A stretch of DNA of 64,000 bases from Allopusillimonas soli (lineage in GTDB: Bacteria; Pseudomonadota; Gammaproteobacteria; Burkholderiales; Burkholderiaceae_B), in NCBI RefSeq assembly GCF_004153445.1, contig NZ_SDQC01000007.1, forward strand, positions 1 to 64,000. Reading direction: 5' to 3'. Of the stretch, positions 49,438-59,106 are shown piece by piece. Numbering within the stretch: the first letter of the stretch is position 1; each line of letters opens with the position of its first letter. A model generated the notes under the pieces. That model was not told the DNA's origin. It saw only the letters and a program-made list of their open reading frames with translations, and did not search any database. Both the position numbers and the translations under genes were made by a program.

Positions 49438-50742
49438 ATGACAAATAAAAAAGCAGCACTGTTTTCTTCGCCCTTCACCATGCAAGCCGCCGCGCACGCT
49501 ACGGCGCGCCCCGCAACCCATGGAGGGCACGGGCTGGCGGCAAGTGTCTCCGCAACCTGCCTGCTGGCTCTCGCTTCCTTTGCCTGGCTTCCGGCCGTCG
49601 CCCAGGAGGCGCCTGGCACCGCAGTTGCGGCGGGTGCCAGCGCCGCAGCGGCCATGGCGCTGCCCATGCATGGGCAGCGCATGCTGCCGATCAACGGACG
49701 TGCCACGCGCGTGGCTGTGAGCGACCCCAATGTTGCCGATGTGCAAATACTGTCTGGCAGCGGCAGCCGAGCAGGCGGCGTCATGCTGTTTGCCAACCAG
49801 CCAGGCACCGCGGACGTGCAGGTATGGACCAGCGCCAGCAAGACGCCCCGGCACTGGCGCGTCACCGTATTGGGCGACGATCGCCCTTCCGCTGCCGCTG
49901 CCTCGCAGGCGCCAGGAAGCATGGTGCAGGTGGAAGTCAAGGTTGTGGAGGTGTCGCGCAATGCATTGAAGGATGTCGGTGTGCGCTGGAGCTCACACGA
50001 TGGCGGGCCGTGGAGTGCATCGCTCAGCCTGATACCTGCTGGGCTCAGCGGCATGGCCAATGGCGGCTTCTCTTTGTTCTATACCTCAGGCGACTTTGAT
50101 GCTGGCCTGAGCCTATTGGAAAGTACCGGCATGGGCCGCATCCTGGCCGAACCCACACTGGTGGCCATGTCTGGCCAGAGTGCGAGCTTCCTGGCCGGCG
50201 GGGAAATTCCCGTGCCGCAATCGGGTGGCCTGGGCACCACGACCGTTGAATACAAGCCGTTTGGTATCGGGCTGACGGTATCTCCCACCGTGCTGTCGCG
50301 AGACCGCATTGCCCTGAAGGTGGCGCCAGAAGCCAGTGAACTGGATTATGGCAATGCCATCCCCATCAGCAATGGCGATCAGGTCACGCTAATGCCCGCG
50401 CTGCGTACTCGCCGCGCCGACACCATGATAGAGCTGGGAGACGGAGAAAGCTTTGTGATCAGCGGCCTGGTGTCGCGTCAAACCATTGCCAATGTCAGCA
50501 AGGTGCCTTTCCTGGGCGACCTGCCCATTATCGGCGCATTCTTTCGCAGCGTGGCCTACTCGCAGGAGGAGCACGAGCTCATCATTGTGGTCACACCGCA
50601 TCTGGTCAAGCCCATTGCCCGCGGGGCCCACATCCCCCTGCCTGGCGACAAACTGGAAAAGCGAAACACACCGGGCAATGCCTGGGGTTATTACCTGATG
50701 GGCCCGGCGGGTGGCCAGCAAATGCCCGGTTTCTCGCGCTAA
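49438..50742 (+). CDS. cpaC: Outer-membrane secretin CpaC/RcpA
   Basis: The 434-residue secretin has a signal peptide (LLALASFAWLPAVAQ), an N-terminal BON/STN-like domain (RMLPINGRATRVAVSDPNVADVQIL) and the secretin core (MVQVEVKVVEVSRNALKDVG; ADTMIELGDGESFVISGLVS then VPFLGDLPIIGAFFR; HELIIVVTPHLVKP). It forms the outer-membrane channel for the Flp fibre. It ends 12 bp before tadZ. Confidence 0.94.
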   Translation: MTNKKAALFSSPFTMQAAAHATARPATHGGHGLAASVSATCLLALASFAWLPAVAQEAPGTAVAAGASAAAAMALPMHGQRMLPINGRATRVAVSDPNVADVQILSGSGSRAGGVMLFANQPGTADVQVWTSASKTPRHWRVTVLGDDRPSAAAASQAPGSMVQVEVKVVEVSRNALKDVGVRWSSHDGGPWSASLSLIPAGLSGMANGGFSLFYTSGDFDAGLSLLESTGMGRILAEPTLVAMSGQSASFLAGGEIPVPQSGGLGTTTVEYKPFGIGLTVSPTVLSRDRIALKVAPEASELDYGNAIPISNGDQVTLMPALRTRRADTMIELGDGESFVISGLVSRQTIANVSKVPFLGDLPIIGAFFRSVAYSQEEHELIIVVTPHLVKPIARGAHIPLPGDKLEKRNTPGNAWGYYLMGPAGGQQMPGFSR

Positions 50743-50754
50743 GGAGGCGGCATC

Positions 50755-52056
50755 TTGCCCCAGCAGCCCCGTTTTTTACTCTACTCAGACAAACAGGCGC
50801 TGGCCACCGGGCTGGCCGACGCCTTGCATGACCTCGGTCCGGTGATTCAGGAAACACCCGCCGTAGGCAAGCTGTCTTCACACATGGTGGAAGTACGCCC
50901 CACCATGGTCTTCCTGGATTTCCTGAGCCACTACGGCCCCGAAGCAGCCAACGACGCCTATGAGGTGAATCTGGAACATGCCAGCATGCTGGCGGGTGAG
51001 CTCGCGCGCCGATTCCCGGATGTGCCTGCCGTGGCGCTGGGTTGCGCCAGCGACCCCGGCGGCGCCATCACGGCCTTCCGCGCGGGCGTGAAGGACTTTG
51101 CGGATCCGAACCAGGAAAGCGACTTTCTTGCCATCGTGGAGCGGCTGCTGGGCCAGGCCCCACGCGAATCCGGCGCCCACCCGGCCAAGCTCGGAAGCGT
51201 GCTGCTGCTGGGTGCACGGCCAGGCCTGGGGGTCAGCACGCTGGCATCGCATCTGGCAGGCATGGTGCAGCAACAGTTGCGCGATGCCGCAACCGAAAGC
51301 GGCAATGGCAAACCGCCCCGCAAGACGCCGGAATACCTGCCTCTTGCGCAACGCGTCTGCCTGCTGGACCTGGGCATGCCTGTCGGCGATAACCTGCTTT
51401 ACCTGAATATTCGTCAGGGTTTTCATTTTGTGGACGCGGTGCAAAACCTGCGTCGCCTTGATGACACCTTGATCAACTCGGCGCTGCCGCAAAATGATGC
51501 GGGCGTCAGCGTGCTGGCATTGCCGCGCGCTGTCGAACAGGTGCGCGATGCGTCCCTGGCCGACTCCATTGCGCTCTTCGAGCGCCTGCGCGATATGTTC
51601 GGCCTGGTCATTACCGATACCGGCGGCCTTTCCAACCCGCCATTCATTTCTGCCATTGCGCGCAGTTGTGCGCAGGTGTGGGTGGTCACGGATCAAAGCC
51701 TGGGCGGTCTCGTGTCCCTGGCCGACCTGCTCGAAGACCTTGCCCAGCAGAAAGTGGACCGCGAACGGCTGCGGCTTATCGTCAACCGCTACGACCCGCG
51801 CTATGGCATGAACGCCGCGCAGATCGCCGAACGTTTTGAACTGAACCTGCTGGCCACGCTGCCCGACCGCACCCTCGCGTTGCGCCGAAGCATGAACACC
51901 GGCAAATTGCTGAACCAGGAAAGCGCCGCCGACCCTTATGTGAAGGCCGTGAACACGCTGGTTCGCGAACTGAATCCCGACAACACTTCTTCGCACCGCG
52001 GACAGCGCAATCCAATGGGATGGCTGGCCGGACTGGCGCGGCGCAGCCACAATTAA
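50755..52056 (+). CDS. tadZ: TadZ/CpaE, polar localisation ATPase-like protein
   Basis: The 433-residue protein has an N-terminal receiver-like domain without clear phospho-acceptor and a MinD/ParA-like domain. The Walker A is atypical (GARPGLGVSTLASHLAG), followed by VCLLDLGMPVGDN and VITDTGGLSNPP. TadZ places the Tad machinery at the pole. The start is TTG 50755 behind a strong AAGGAGG. Confidence 0.9.
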   Translation: MPQQPRFLLYSDKQALATGLADALHDLGPVIQETPAVGKLSSHMVEVRPTMVFLDFLSHYGPEAANDAYEVNLEHASMLAGELARRFPDVPAVALGCASDPGGAITAFRAGVKDFADPNQESDFLAIVERLLGQAPRESGAHPAKLGSVLLLGARPGLGVSTLASHLAGMVQQQLRDAATESGNGKPPRKTPEYLPLAQRVCLLDLGMPVGDNLLYLNIRQGFHFVDAVQNLRRLDDTLINSALPQNDAGVSVLALPRAVEQVRDASLADSIALFERLRDMFGLVITDTGGLSNPPFISAIARSCAQVWVVTDQSLGGLVSLADLLEDLAQQKVDRERLRLIVNRYDPRYGMNAAQIAERFELNLLATLPDRTLALRRSMNTGKLLNQESAADPYVKAVNTLVRELNPDNTSSHRGQRNPMGWLAGLARRSHN

Positions 52057-52079
52057 ACCCGTGTGGCAAGGATAGACCC

Positions 52080-53441
52080 ATGATCATGACCGGTTCCGTT
52101 CAATTTGGCGATGAAGGCTTCGCAGGCACGCAGCGCTTCCAGGAAATCAAAAGCGCCGCCTACGAGCATCTGCTGTCGCGCATCGAAGAGCTGGGCGCGG
52201 AGTTCGGGCGCTGGTCGCGCGAGGCCATCCAGGAATTCGTGGAAATCGAGGTTTCGGGCTTTGTGCGGCAGAAACGCGTACCCATTAACGAATCCGAGGT
52301 CCAGCAGGTAGCGCTGAGCCTGACCAAGGAACTGGCAGGCCTGGGCCCGCTGGAGGATCTGCTGGCCGACGCCACGGTGGAAGACATACTCATCAATGGC
52401 TACGACAACGTTTTCGTGTCGCGCCGGGGCGTGTTGACGCGCGAACCGGTACGGTTTTCCGACAACCAGCACATCCTGCGCATCGTGCGCCGCATACTCG
52501 CGCCGCTTGGCCGCAGGCTGGATGAGTCCACACCCATGGTGGACGCTCGCCTGCCCGATGGCGGACGACTGAATGTCATTATCGAGCCTCTGGCCGTGGA
52601 TGGGCCTTCCGTGTCGATACGGAAGTTTCGCCAGGACCCGCTCAAGCCCACCGACTTGCTCAACCTGGGCAGCTATAACGAGGAAATCTGCCGCCTGCTG
52701 GATGCCGCCGTGCACCAGCGCTGCAATATCATCATTTCGGGCGGCACCAGCTCGGGCAAAACCTCGCTGCTCAATGCGCTGGCCTTCTTCATTCCCGAGA
52801 ACGAGCGTATTGTCACGGTGGAGGATACAGCCGAACTCTCCTTGAACCACCCCCACGTGGTAAGGCTGGAAGCACGCCAGGGCGGATACGACGGCAGCGG
52901 GGTGGTGTCCATACGCGATCTGATACGCAACAGCTTGCGCATGCGGCCAGACCGGGTAGTGGTGGGCGAAGTGCGCGGCGCCGAAGTCATGGACATGCTG
53001 CAGGCCATGAATACCGGCCACGAAGGCTCCATGACCACCATACACGCCAACTCGCCGCGCGAATGCCTGTACCGCATCGAAATGCTGGCCGGCTTTGCCG
53101 GCTACCAGGGCAGCGAAGACAGCCTGCGGCGCCAGATCGCCAGCGCGCTGGATTTCATCGTCCAGATAGGCCGCCTCTCCAATGGGCGCCGCCGCATATT
53201 GTCCGTTACTGAAATCACCGGCATGGGCGACAACGTCATTTCCACCCAGGAGCTGTATCGCTACGAAAGCTTTATCGACCCCGATGGCCAGGAGCAGGAT
53301 CACTGGAAAAGCCTGGGCATACATCCCCACACGCCCAAGCTCGCGCGCTTTCGCGACCAGTGGCAGAACAAGGGTGGCCCAGACAGCCGTCAATCGCCGC
53401 CTCCCGCCGATGGCGGCGGATTCTGGGGCAGGAGGCGCTGA
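52080..53441 (+). CDS. tadA: Secretion ATPase TadA/CpaF
   Basis: The 453-residue hexameric ATPase drives Flp assembly. It has a Walker A in ISGGTSSGKTSLLNAL, an Asp box (RIVTVEDTAELSLNHPHVVRLE), a Walker B region (RMRPDRVVVGEVRGAEVMDMLQAMNTGHEG) and a His box (SMTTIHANSPRECLYRIE). ATG 52080 follows AAGGA; the frame overlaps tadZ upstream but without similarity. Its TGA shares a base with the tadB ATG. Confidence 0.95.
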   Translation: MIMTGSVQFGDEGFAGTQRFQEIKSAAYEHLLSRIEELGAEFGRWSREAIQEFVEIEVSGFVRQKRVPINESEVQQVALSLTKELAGLGPLEDLLADATVEDILINGYDNVFVSRRGVLTREPVRFSDNQHILRIVRRILAPLGRRLDESTPMVDARLPDGGRLNVIIEPLAVDGPSVSIRKFRQDPLKPTDLLNLGSYNEEICRLLDAAVHQRCNIIISGGTSSGKTSLLNALAFFIPENERIVTVEDTAELSLNHPHVVRLEARQGGYDGSGVVSIRDLIRNSLRMRPDRVVVGEVRGAEVMDMLQAMNTGHEGSMTTIHANSPRECLYRIEMLAGFAGYQGSEDSLRRQIASALDFIVQIGRLSNGRRRILSVTEITGMGDNVISTQELYRYESFIDPDGQEQDHWKSLGIHPHTPKLARFRDQWQNKGGPDSRQSPPPADGGGFWGRRR

Positions 53442-54370
53442 TGGCCATTGTGCTTGTCCTGATCGCAATAGCACTGCTGCTTGTGGTGGGCGGTGTTCTA
53501 CTGTGGCACGCCGCTGCGCAACGCAGCCGCCGCGATGCCACAGAGCGTTTCGTGGGCCAGCACATCGACGAGCGCACCGCCGCCAAGCTGAATGCGCCCG
53601 GCATGGTGGTGCGCACGCCCTCCGCATGGCGGGGCGGGCCCGACACATGGAACCAGTTGCTGCTCAGGGCCGGCATGGTGCCCACCTTCCGGTTTTACAT
53701 TGGCCTGGTTGGCCTGCCCTTACTCGTTGCGGTGATCGGCGGCATGCTGCTGGGGCCCTTGGCCTTTGCGGCGATCCTGCTGATAGGCCTGGTGCTTGGC
53801 TTCTTCCGCATCTGGCTGCGCGCCGATCGGCGCCACCGCAAGGCGGTGGAACAGTTGCCGGATTTCCTGGACGCCGTGGTGCGCCTGATGGCCATAGGCA
53901 CAAGCCTCGCTGCATCTTTTCAGGTTGCCGCTTCCAAGATCGACGACCCTTTGCTGGAGATCATTGAAAAAGCCAACAGCGCCCACCGCGGGGGCTACGA
54001 ACTGGACGTCGCGCTGCGCCAGACAGCGCGGCAGTACAGGTTGCACGAGCTGTACCTGGTGGCCGCCATCGTGGGGGTGGCCCTGCGTTTTGGCGGACGC
54101 AGCGACCATGTGCTGGAGCGCATGGCAGCCTTCATGCGCGACCTGACCCAGGCTCGGCGCGAGCTTGTTGCGCTTTCCGCGGAAGTGCGGCTCTCGGCCT
54201 GGATACTGGCACTGCTTCCTCTGGGGCTGGCAGCTTTCATCCTTGCCTTCAACAACGACTTGTTCATGAACATGTGGCATGATCCCGTAGGCTGGAAACT
54301 GCTGTTGGGCGCTGCAGCCCTGCAGATCATCGGCTCCTACTGGCTATACCGCATGGCCAGGCTGAATTAG
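53441..54370 (+). CDS. tadB: Inner-membrane platform protein TadB
   Basis: The 309-residue protein of the T2SSF type has an N-terminal anchor (IVLVLIAIALLLVVGGVLL), paired helices before a cytosolic part with RKAVEQLPDFLDAVVRLMAIGTSLAASFQVAA, and two C-terminal helices ending IIGSYWLYRMARL. With TadC it forms the inner-membrane platform. Confidence 0.92.
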   Translation: MAIVLVLIAIALLLVVGGVLLWHAAAQRSRRDATERFVGQHIDERTAAKLNAPGMVVRTPSAWRGGPDTWNQLLLRAGMVPTFRFYIGLVGLPLLVAVIGGMLLGPLAFAAILLIGLVLGFFRIWLRADRRHRKAVEQLPDFLDAVVRLMAIGTSLAASFQVAASKIDDPLLEIIEKANSAHRGGYELDVALRQTARQYRLHELYLVAAIVGVALRFGGRSDHVLERMAAFMRDLTQARRELVALSAEVRLSAWILALLPLGLAAFILAFNNDLFMNMWHDPVGWKLLLGAAALQIIGSYWLYRMARLN

Positions 54371-54379
54371 GGGAATGAC

Positions 54380-55384
54380 ATGAACACGTGGCTTTCCCGA
54401 ATCGATATCAACCTACTGATCGCGCTGGCCGTCGTGCTGCTGGCGCTTGCGCTGTTCATTGTTGGCGCGGCCATACTGGGCCGCGCCTTTCGCCAGGCCA
54501 GAAGCCAGGCAGCCATGGAGAAAGCGCTGGCTGCCCGCGGCACGCAGGGCACGCACAATCCCACCCCTGTGCCGCCCGAGCAGCGGGACGCCTGGACGGA
54601 TGCCGTCAGCACAGCCGCCGCCTTGGGCACACGCTGGAGTACCGGCCGGCTTGCCGAGTTGCTGATCGCGGACGAAGACCGGCAACTGATCGCATCGGCG
54701 GGCTACTTGGATCAGGCCAAAGCACGCGCATTGTTTCTGTTTGCGCGCGCTGTGCTCAGTATCGCGCTGCCCCTCGCTGCCCTGCTGTGGCTAGGCCGGA
54801 CCACGATACTCGGAAGTCATGCGCTGGGCGTATTTGTTGTCTTGTTTGTAGGCTTTGCCCTGGGCCTGATGCTGCCCAAATGGGTGGTGGCGCGGCGCGC
54901 CAAGCAGCGCAAGCTGGCTGCAGCCGAAGAGCTGCCCTTGCTTATCGATATTCTGCGCCTGCTGCAGGGTGTGGGCCTGTCGATAGACCAAAGCCTGCAT
55001 GTGGTTGTGCACGAGTTTGCCGAGGTCATGCCGGTATTGGCACGCGAACTGCATCTGGCCGTGGACCAATACACGCGCGGCCGCAGCCGGGAGCAGTCGC
55101 TGGCCCGGCTTGCTACAGACTTCGACAACGACGACTTGTCCGCCATTTGCCGCTTGATTGCACAAGTGGACCAGCACGGCGGCGCGGTGCAACAGCCGCT
55201 GCTGCACTTCAGTGAGCGGCTGCGCGAGCAACGCAAGCTGGATCTTAAAGAGAAAGTAGGCAAGCTCACCGTGAAAATGACGGGAGTAATGGTGCTCACA
55301 CTCATGCCTGCATTGTTGATCGTTACAGGGGGCGCGGGCTTCCTGGCCATCATACGCGGCTTGTCCCGCATGGGAGGCGGCTGA
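54380..55384 (+). CDS. tadC: Inner-membrane platform protein TadC
   Basis: The 334-residue T2SSF protein has helices at both ends and a cytosolic segment with AAEELPLLIDILRLLQGVGLSIDQSLHVV and REQRKLDLKEKVGKLTVKMTGVMVLTLMPALLIVTGG. It pairs with TadB. Its stop overlaps the tadD start (ATGA). Confidence 0.92.
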   Translation: MNTWLSRIDINLLIALAVVLLALALFIVGAAILGRAFRQARSQAAMEKALAARGTQGTHNPTPVPPEQRDAWTDAVSTAAALGTRWSTGRLAELLIADEDRQLIASAGYLDQAKARALFLFARAVLSIALPLAALLWLGRTTILGSHALGVFVVLFVGFALGLMLPKWVVARRAKQRKLAAAEELPLLIDILRLLQGVGLSIDQSLHVVVHEFAEVMPVLARELHLAVDQYTRGRSREQSLARLATDFDNDDLSAICRLIAQVDQHGGAVQQPLLHFSERLREQRKLDLKEKVGKLTVKMTGVMVLTLMPALLIVTGGAGFLAIIRGLSRMGGG

Positions 55385-56316
55385 TGAGGAATATCTTGTT
55401 CAGAACACTATGTCTGGTCGCCTGCGCGATGTTGCTCGCAGGCTGCTCCACCAACAAAACAGACACCGCCTGGAAGCTGATCCGCCAGCAGCAGGAGCAG
55501 CAGGCCATGATGCGGCAGCAGGAAGCGGAGGATCTTCGCAAGAACGAAGCCAGCCGTCCTGAAGTAATGCTGGCGATGATACGCGAGGCACAGCAGCAGC
55601 AGCGCTATTTTGCTTCGCTGGCCTATATAGATGCTTATGCGGCCAACTACGGCGACAGCACCGAGCTGAACGCATTGCGGGCCCATGCCTTGCGCATGAC
55701 GGGCCAGCCACAGGCCAGCGAGCAGGCATACCGCGCGCTGCTGAAAACCAGCGAAGCCGCCAGCGGCTGGCATGGTCTTGGTTTGCTCGCCGCAGAACAA
55801 GGCGACTATGCCAAGGCCAGCGAATACCTCGCCAAGGCCTCCGCCCTGCAGCCCACCAATGCTCAGATACTCAACGACCTGGGCTATGCCCGCATCCAGA
55901 GTGGCAATCTCGCGGGCGCGAGACTGCCGTTGGGCAAGGCGGCGGAGCTTGATCCCGACAACGACAAAGTGCTGTCCAATCTGGCGCTGTTGCTGCTTCT
56001 GCAAGGCAATACACCTCAAGCCAATGCCGTCATGGACAAGGCGCAATTGTCTCAAGGCACGCGCGATCAAATTTATTTACTGGCAAGCGAATGGCGTACG
56101 AACCCCGCCACGCACCTATCATCTGCCGGAGCACGGCAGCCAGCCAGCGCCCAGGCCACGTCATCCTCCTCCCGAACCTCCAGCCCGGTTGTGACCAGTG
56201 GCGATGTTCCCGCCTATGCCGCTGCACAAGCCAGCGGCTCAGCCTCATACCCAGCCAGCCCCATCGGCTTTCATCAATCGCCGCTGATGGACAACCATAC
56301 TCCTCTGGTGCAATAG
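55384..56316 (+). CDS. tadD: TadD, TPR-repeat lipoprotein
   Basis: The 310-residue protein has a lipobox (CLVACAMLLAGCSTN) and a coiled-coil Gln/Glu-rich stretch (RQQQEQQAMMRQQEAEDLRK). At least three TPR repeats follow (ELNALRAHALRMTGQPQASEQAYR, WHGLGLLAAEQGDYAKASEYLAKA, ILNDLGYARIQSGNLAGARLPLGKA), then a Ser/Pro-rich tail. TadD is the pilotin-like lipoprotein that supports secretin assembly. Confidence 0.9.
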   Translation: MRNILFRTLCLVACAMLLAGCSTNKTDTAWKLIRQQQEQQAMMRQQEAEDLRKNEASRPEVMLAMIREAQQQQRYFASLAYIDAYAANYGDSTELNALRAHALRMTGQPQASEQAYRALLKTSEAASGWHGLGLLAAEQGDYAKASEYLAKASALQPTNAQILNDLGYARIQSGNLAGARLPLGKAAELDPDNDKVLSNLALLLLLQGNTPQANAVMDKAQLSQGTRDQIYLLASEWRTNPATHLSSAGARQPASAQATSSSSRTSSPVVTSGDVPAYAAAQASGSASYPASPIGFHQSPLMDNHTPLVQ

Positions 56317-56318
56317 CC

Positions 56319-56882
56319 ATGACGACACTCTTTAAAGGCCGCGATATGCCACGCTTGCTGATACCGCTTTGCATTGCTCTTTCCTGCCTGCCCCTGATGA
56401 CGCAGGCCCAGGACAAAGCGCCTTTGACCGGCCGCATGGCTGCGGCCCCGGTACCCGCCGCCGATGCACGCACGGCGCCCATGCCTTCGTCGGCCGTGTT
56501 CACCCCTGCGGAAGCCTATCCGGTTTCGCCCAATACGTCGGCGCCATCGGCAAGCACCACCGCGCGGCGCGGCAGCAGCCCCGTGGTCACACAGGCCCCA
56601 CCCTATCGCGCATCGTCCTCCACCAGCACCTCGCAGGCTGGGCAGCAACCGTCAACGGCACAGCGCAGCCAACCCAAGGGCATCTGGGGCATGCCAACCG
56701 AGGAAATAGGCGACGTGGCGCACGCATTGTTCAGCATGCAAGCCCAAGGCAGCGAGGCGGGTAATGCACTACCCACCCTGGGCGCTACGGCGGGCCCTGC
56801 CTACAAGCGATATGTCGACAGTTTTTCCCATCCACTGCCCGAATGGTTCAAGGAAGCCGTGGAGCAGGACAGCGGAAATTAA
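56319..56882 (+). CDS. DUF3613 domain periplasmic protein of the tad cluster
   Basis: The 187-residue protein has a signal peptide (LLIPLCIALSCLPLMTQAQ), a Ser/Thr/Pro/Ala-rich linker of about 90 residues and a C-terminal DUF3613 domain: IGDVAHALFSMQAQGSEAGNALPTLGATAGPAYKRYVDSFSHPLPEWF. The domain occurs mainly in betaproteobacterial tad clusters and its function is unknown. It starts 2 bp after tadD. A later ATG at 56346 is possible. Confidence 0.8.
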   Translation: MTTLFKGRDMPRLLIPLCIALSCLPLMTQAQDKAPLTGRMAAAPVPAADARTAPMPSSAVFTPAEAYPVSPNTSAPSASTTARRGSSPVVTQAPPYRASSSTSTSQAGQQPSTAQRSQPKGIWGMPTEEIGDVAHALFSMQAQGSEAGNALPTLGATAGPAYKRYVDSFSHPLPEWFKEAVEQDSGN

Positions 56883-56908
56883 ACCGGCCTGTCTTAAGGA
56901 GCATCATC

Positions 56909-59023
56909 ATGCATCGCAGCCAATCTCCCACCCAGCGTCACAATGAGAGCCAGCAAGGCTCCATTGTGGTAATCCTGGCTGCGTCTATCGGCATGCTGAT
57001 GGTGCTGCTGGCGTCCATACAAATTGGATATGCGGCATATATGAAACGTGAATTACAGAAGGCTGCCGACATGGCAGCTCTAAGCGGTGTACAGGCATTG
57101 ACCGTTGATGATGAAAGTTGCTCTAAGGCAAAGCTGAATGCTGATTCGCTCGCCGATGCGAACATCTCTAATACAAGCTTCTCGCTCATCGAGTGCGGAC
57201 AATGGAAAGGAGACAGTAGCGGCAATCCATCTACTAATTTTCAAGCTGGTGTCTCACCATATAACGCCTTGCGCGTGCGCATTTCTAAAGAACAGAGCCC
57301 ACTTGTTCCATTTATTGGCACTGACACGCCGGCTGAAGCAGTGGCTACAGCCACAATTTCAGAGCCAGTTGCCACTTTCTCTGTCGGATCGGAATTGCTC
57401 AGTCTCAGCAAGGACGGTTTGTTGGGTAAGCTACTTAGCACACTCGCATTGAGTCCCGAAGAACTGACCTTACTTAGCTCTGATGGACTTGCCAATGTTC
57501 ATCTGACTCCTTCCGGATTACTACAAGGGCTTAAAGAAGCGGGACTAGATATCGACTTATCGGCGGGTACTCGTAAACAATTGCTCAACCTTGCACCTGT
57601 GACACTGGGCAATCTTCTAACTGCTGCTGCCAACGTGTTGGCCAATTCTCCCAGCGGGAATAGCAATAACAATGATATAGATTTGGCTCTGTTGAGGTCC
57701 ATTGGTACCGCCCTTGATATTCCGCAACTTGCCGTACAACTATTTGGAGATGAAACAAAAAATGGCCTCCTAAACCTGGGCCCTTCGGATCCAACATCCG
57801 CATTGGCAGCAAAGCTAAATCTAGGAAACCTTATAGCTGCAGGTTTGCTTACCGCAAATACCAACAATCTGATAGATCTCCAACTACCGAATGAAGGCAT
57901 TCTAAACGTGCTTCGTGGTCAATTGAGGATTATTGAGCCTCCAACGATAGCGATTGGAGGCGAGGGCACAGCTGCCCATAGCGCGCAACTGCGCCTGTAT
58001 CTTTATCTAAGTAGTGATGAAATTCCGGTGGTTGGCTTGATCCTTAACACTTTGGGAACCTATGTGCATTTACCAATCATCTTGGACGTAGCAACCTCGC
58101 GTGGGACGCTGGAAAAGGCATGCACTGGGGAGAATCGGGATGGAGCCGTTATCGCGGTAAAAGCGGCCGCAGCCAGTCTATGCATAGGAAAATTTTCAGG
58201 CATGACCCTTAGTAAGGCAAGTAACGCTCCCTCCGAAGTTTTCTATCAAGAGTTACTTGCACCCACTAATAGTTGCTTTGATGAGGCGAGTGAAAGCTCG
58301 ATAAAACCGGAGCGCTTCGAAGTGTTGAATGTATTGGGCGTGTTACCTGTGCGTAGCAGTGTGGCCATTAACCTTATCCCCGGCAAAGAGACAGACGTTG
58401 AACTTAGAGCTCCAGCAACTACCTCCGTTGATGGTACCAATGTCGACCTCTCGGGAACCATCAACAACATTATTGCGGATGCTGTACTGGATGGAATATT
58501 GGGCGACATGCTTGGATATTCAACTGACGCGGGGATTACGCAGCCAGATAATCCGTCAAGACAGGCCATAGCTGAGCAGCTTGTTGGAACAAGCGGAGCG
58601 GGCAAATCCTTGTCCGACGTGAATGCTAGCCTGGTATGGTCTCAAGAGCGGATGGAAGAGATAAACAATCGTATGACCAACAATGGGCTTGTAGGAGTAC
58701 TTGGAGGCACACTGGGTATTCTGAATAACGCTCTTTCGTCGATTTTTTCAGCTGTAGGTGATGTCTTGTGCTTACCTGCCGTGCTCGGAGGAAACAACGC
58801 ACTCCGCTCCTGCCGCACAGGGATGGTAAAGACCTTCACTTTGGCGAATGGGGACAGTTTCGCGGCCAGCACCGTTGCCATAGCTCTAGCTATTCTTAAG
58901 CCTTTGCTCGACCCGATAAGCACGGTCATTAATAATCTCTTATCGACATTGGGTATTAGTATCGTAAACACTGATGTGACACTGCATTCAGTCCAATGCG
59001 GCCTCCCCCGCCTAGTCCAATAA
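56909..59023 (+). CDS. tadG: TadG-like pilus-associated protein
   Basis: The 704-residue protein has the TadG N-terminus: GSIVVILAASIGMLMVLLASIQIGYAAYMKRELQKAADMAALSGVQAL. The long periplasmic part is rich in Leu, Gly, Asn and Ser, with several LLSTLG/LGNL-type motifs and a C-terminal ISIVNTDVTLHSVQCGLPRLVQ. No von Willebrand A metal site is evident, unlike some TadG proteins. ATG 56909 follows AAGGAG. Base composition is clearly more AT-rich than the rest of the tad genes. Confidence 0.82.
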   Translation: MHRSQSPTQRHNESQQGSIVVILAASIGMLMVLLASIQIGYAAYMKRELQKAADMAALSGVQALTVDDESCSKAKLNADSLADANISNTSFSLIECGQWKGDSSGNPSTNFQAGVSPYNALRVRISKEQSPLVPFIGTDTPAEAVATATISEPVATFSVGSELLSLSKDGLLGKLLSTLALSPEELTLLSSDGLANVHLTPSGLLQGLKEAGLDIDLSAGTRKQLLNLAPVTLGNLLTAAANVLANSPSGNSNNNDIDLALLRSIGTALDIPQLAVQLFGDETKNGLLNLGPSDPTSALAAKLNLGNLIAAGLLTANTNNLIDLQLPNEGILNVLRGQLRIIEPPTIAIGGEGTAAHSAQLRLYLYLSSDEIPVVGLILNTLGTYVHLPIILDVATSRGTLEKACTGENRDGAVIAVKAAAASLCIGKFSGMTLSKASNAPSEVFYQELLAPTNSCFDEASESSIKPERFEVLNVLGVLPVRSSVAINLIPGKETDVELRAPATTSVDGTNVDLSGTINNIIADAVLDGILGDMLGYSTDAGITQPDNPSRQAIAEQLVGTSGAGKSLSDVNASLVWSQERMEEINNRMTNNGLVGVLGGTLGILNNALSSIFSAVGDVLCLPAVLGGNNALRSCRTGMVKTFTLANGDSFAASTVAIALAILKPLLDPISTVINNLLSTLGISIVNTDVTLHSVQCGLPRLVQ

Positions 59024-59106
59024 TCCTCGTGACCATGAACCGATAACCCCCTTCCCCAACCCACAACAAGGAACTTCCGCCGGCCCAACCCCCGGCAACC
59101 AGAAAA

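Noticed and set aside
50878-53648. Large minus-strand frames opposite tadZ and tadA
   Set aside because: No family motifs; the sense strand carries the full Walker motifs of known Tad proteins. GC-rich codon bias explains the open antisense frames.
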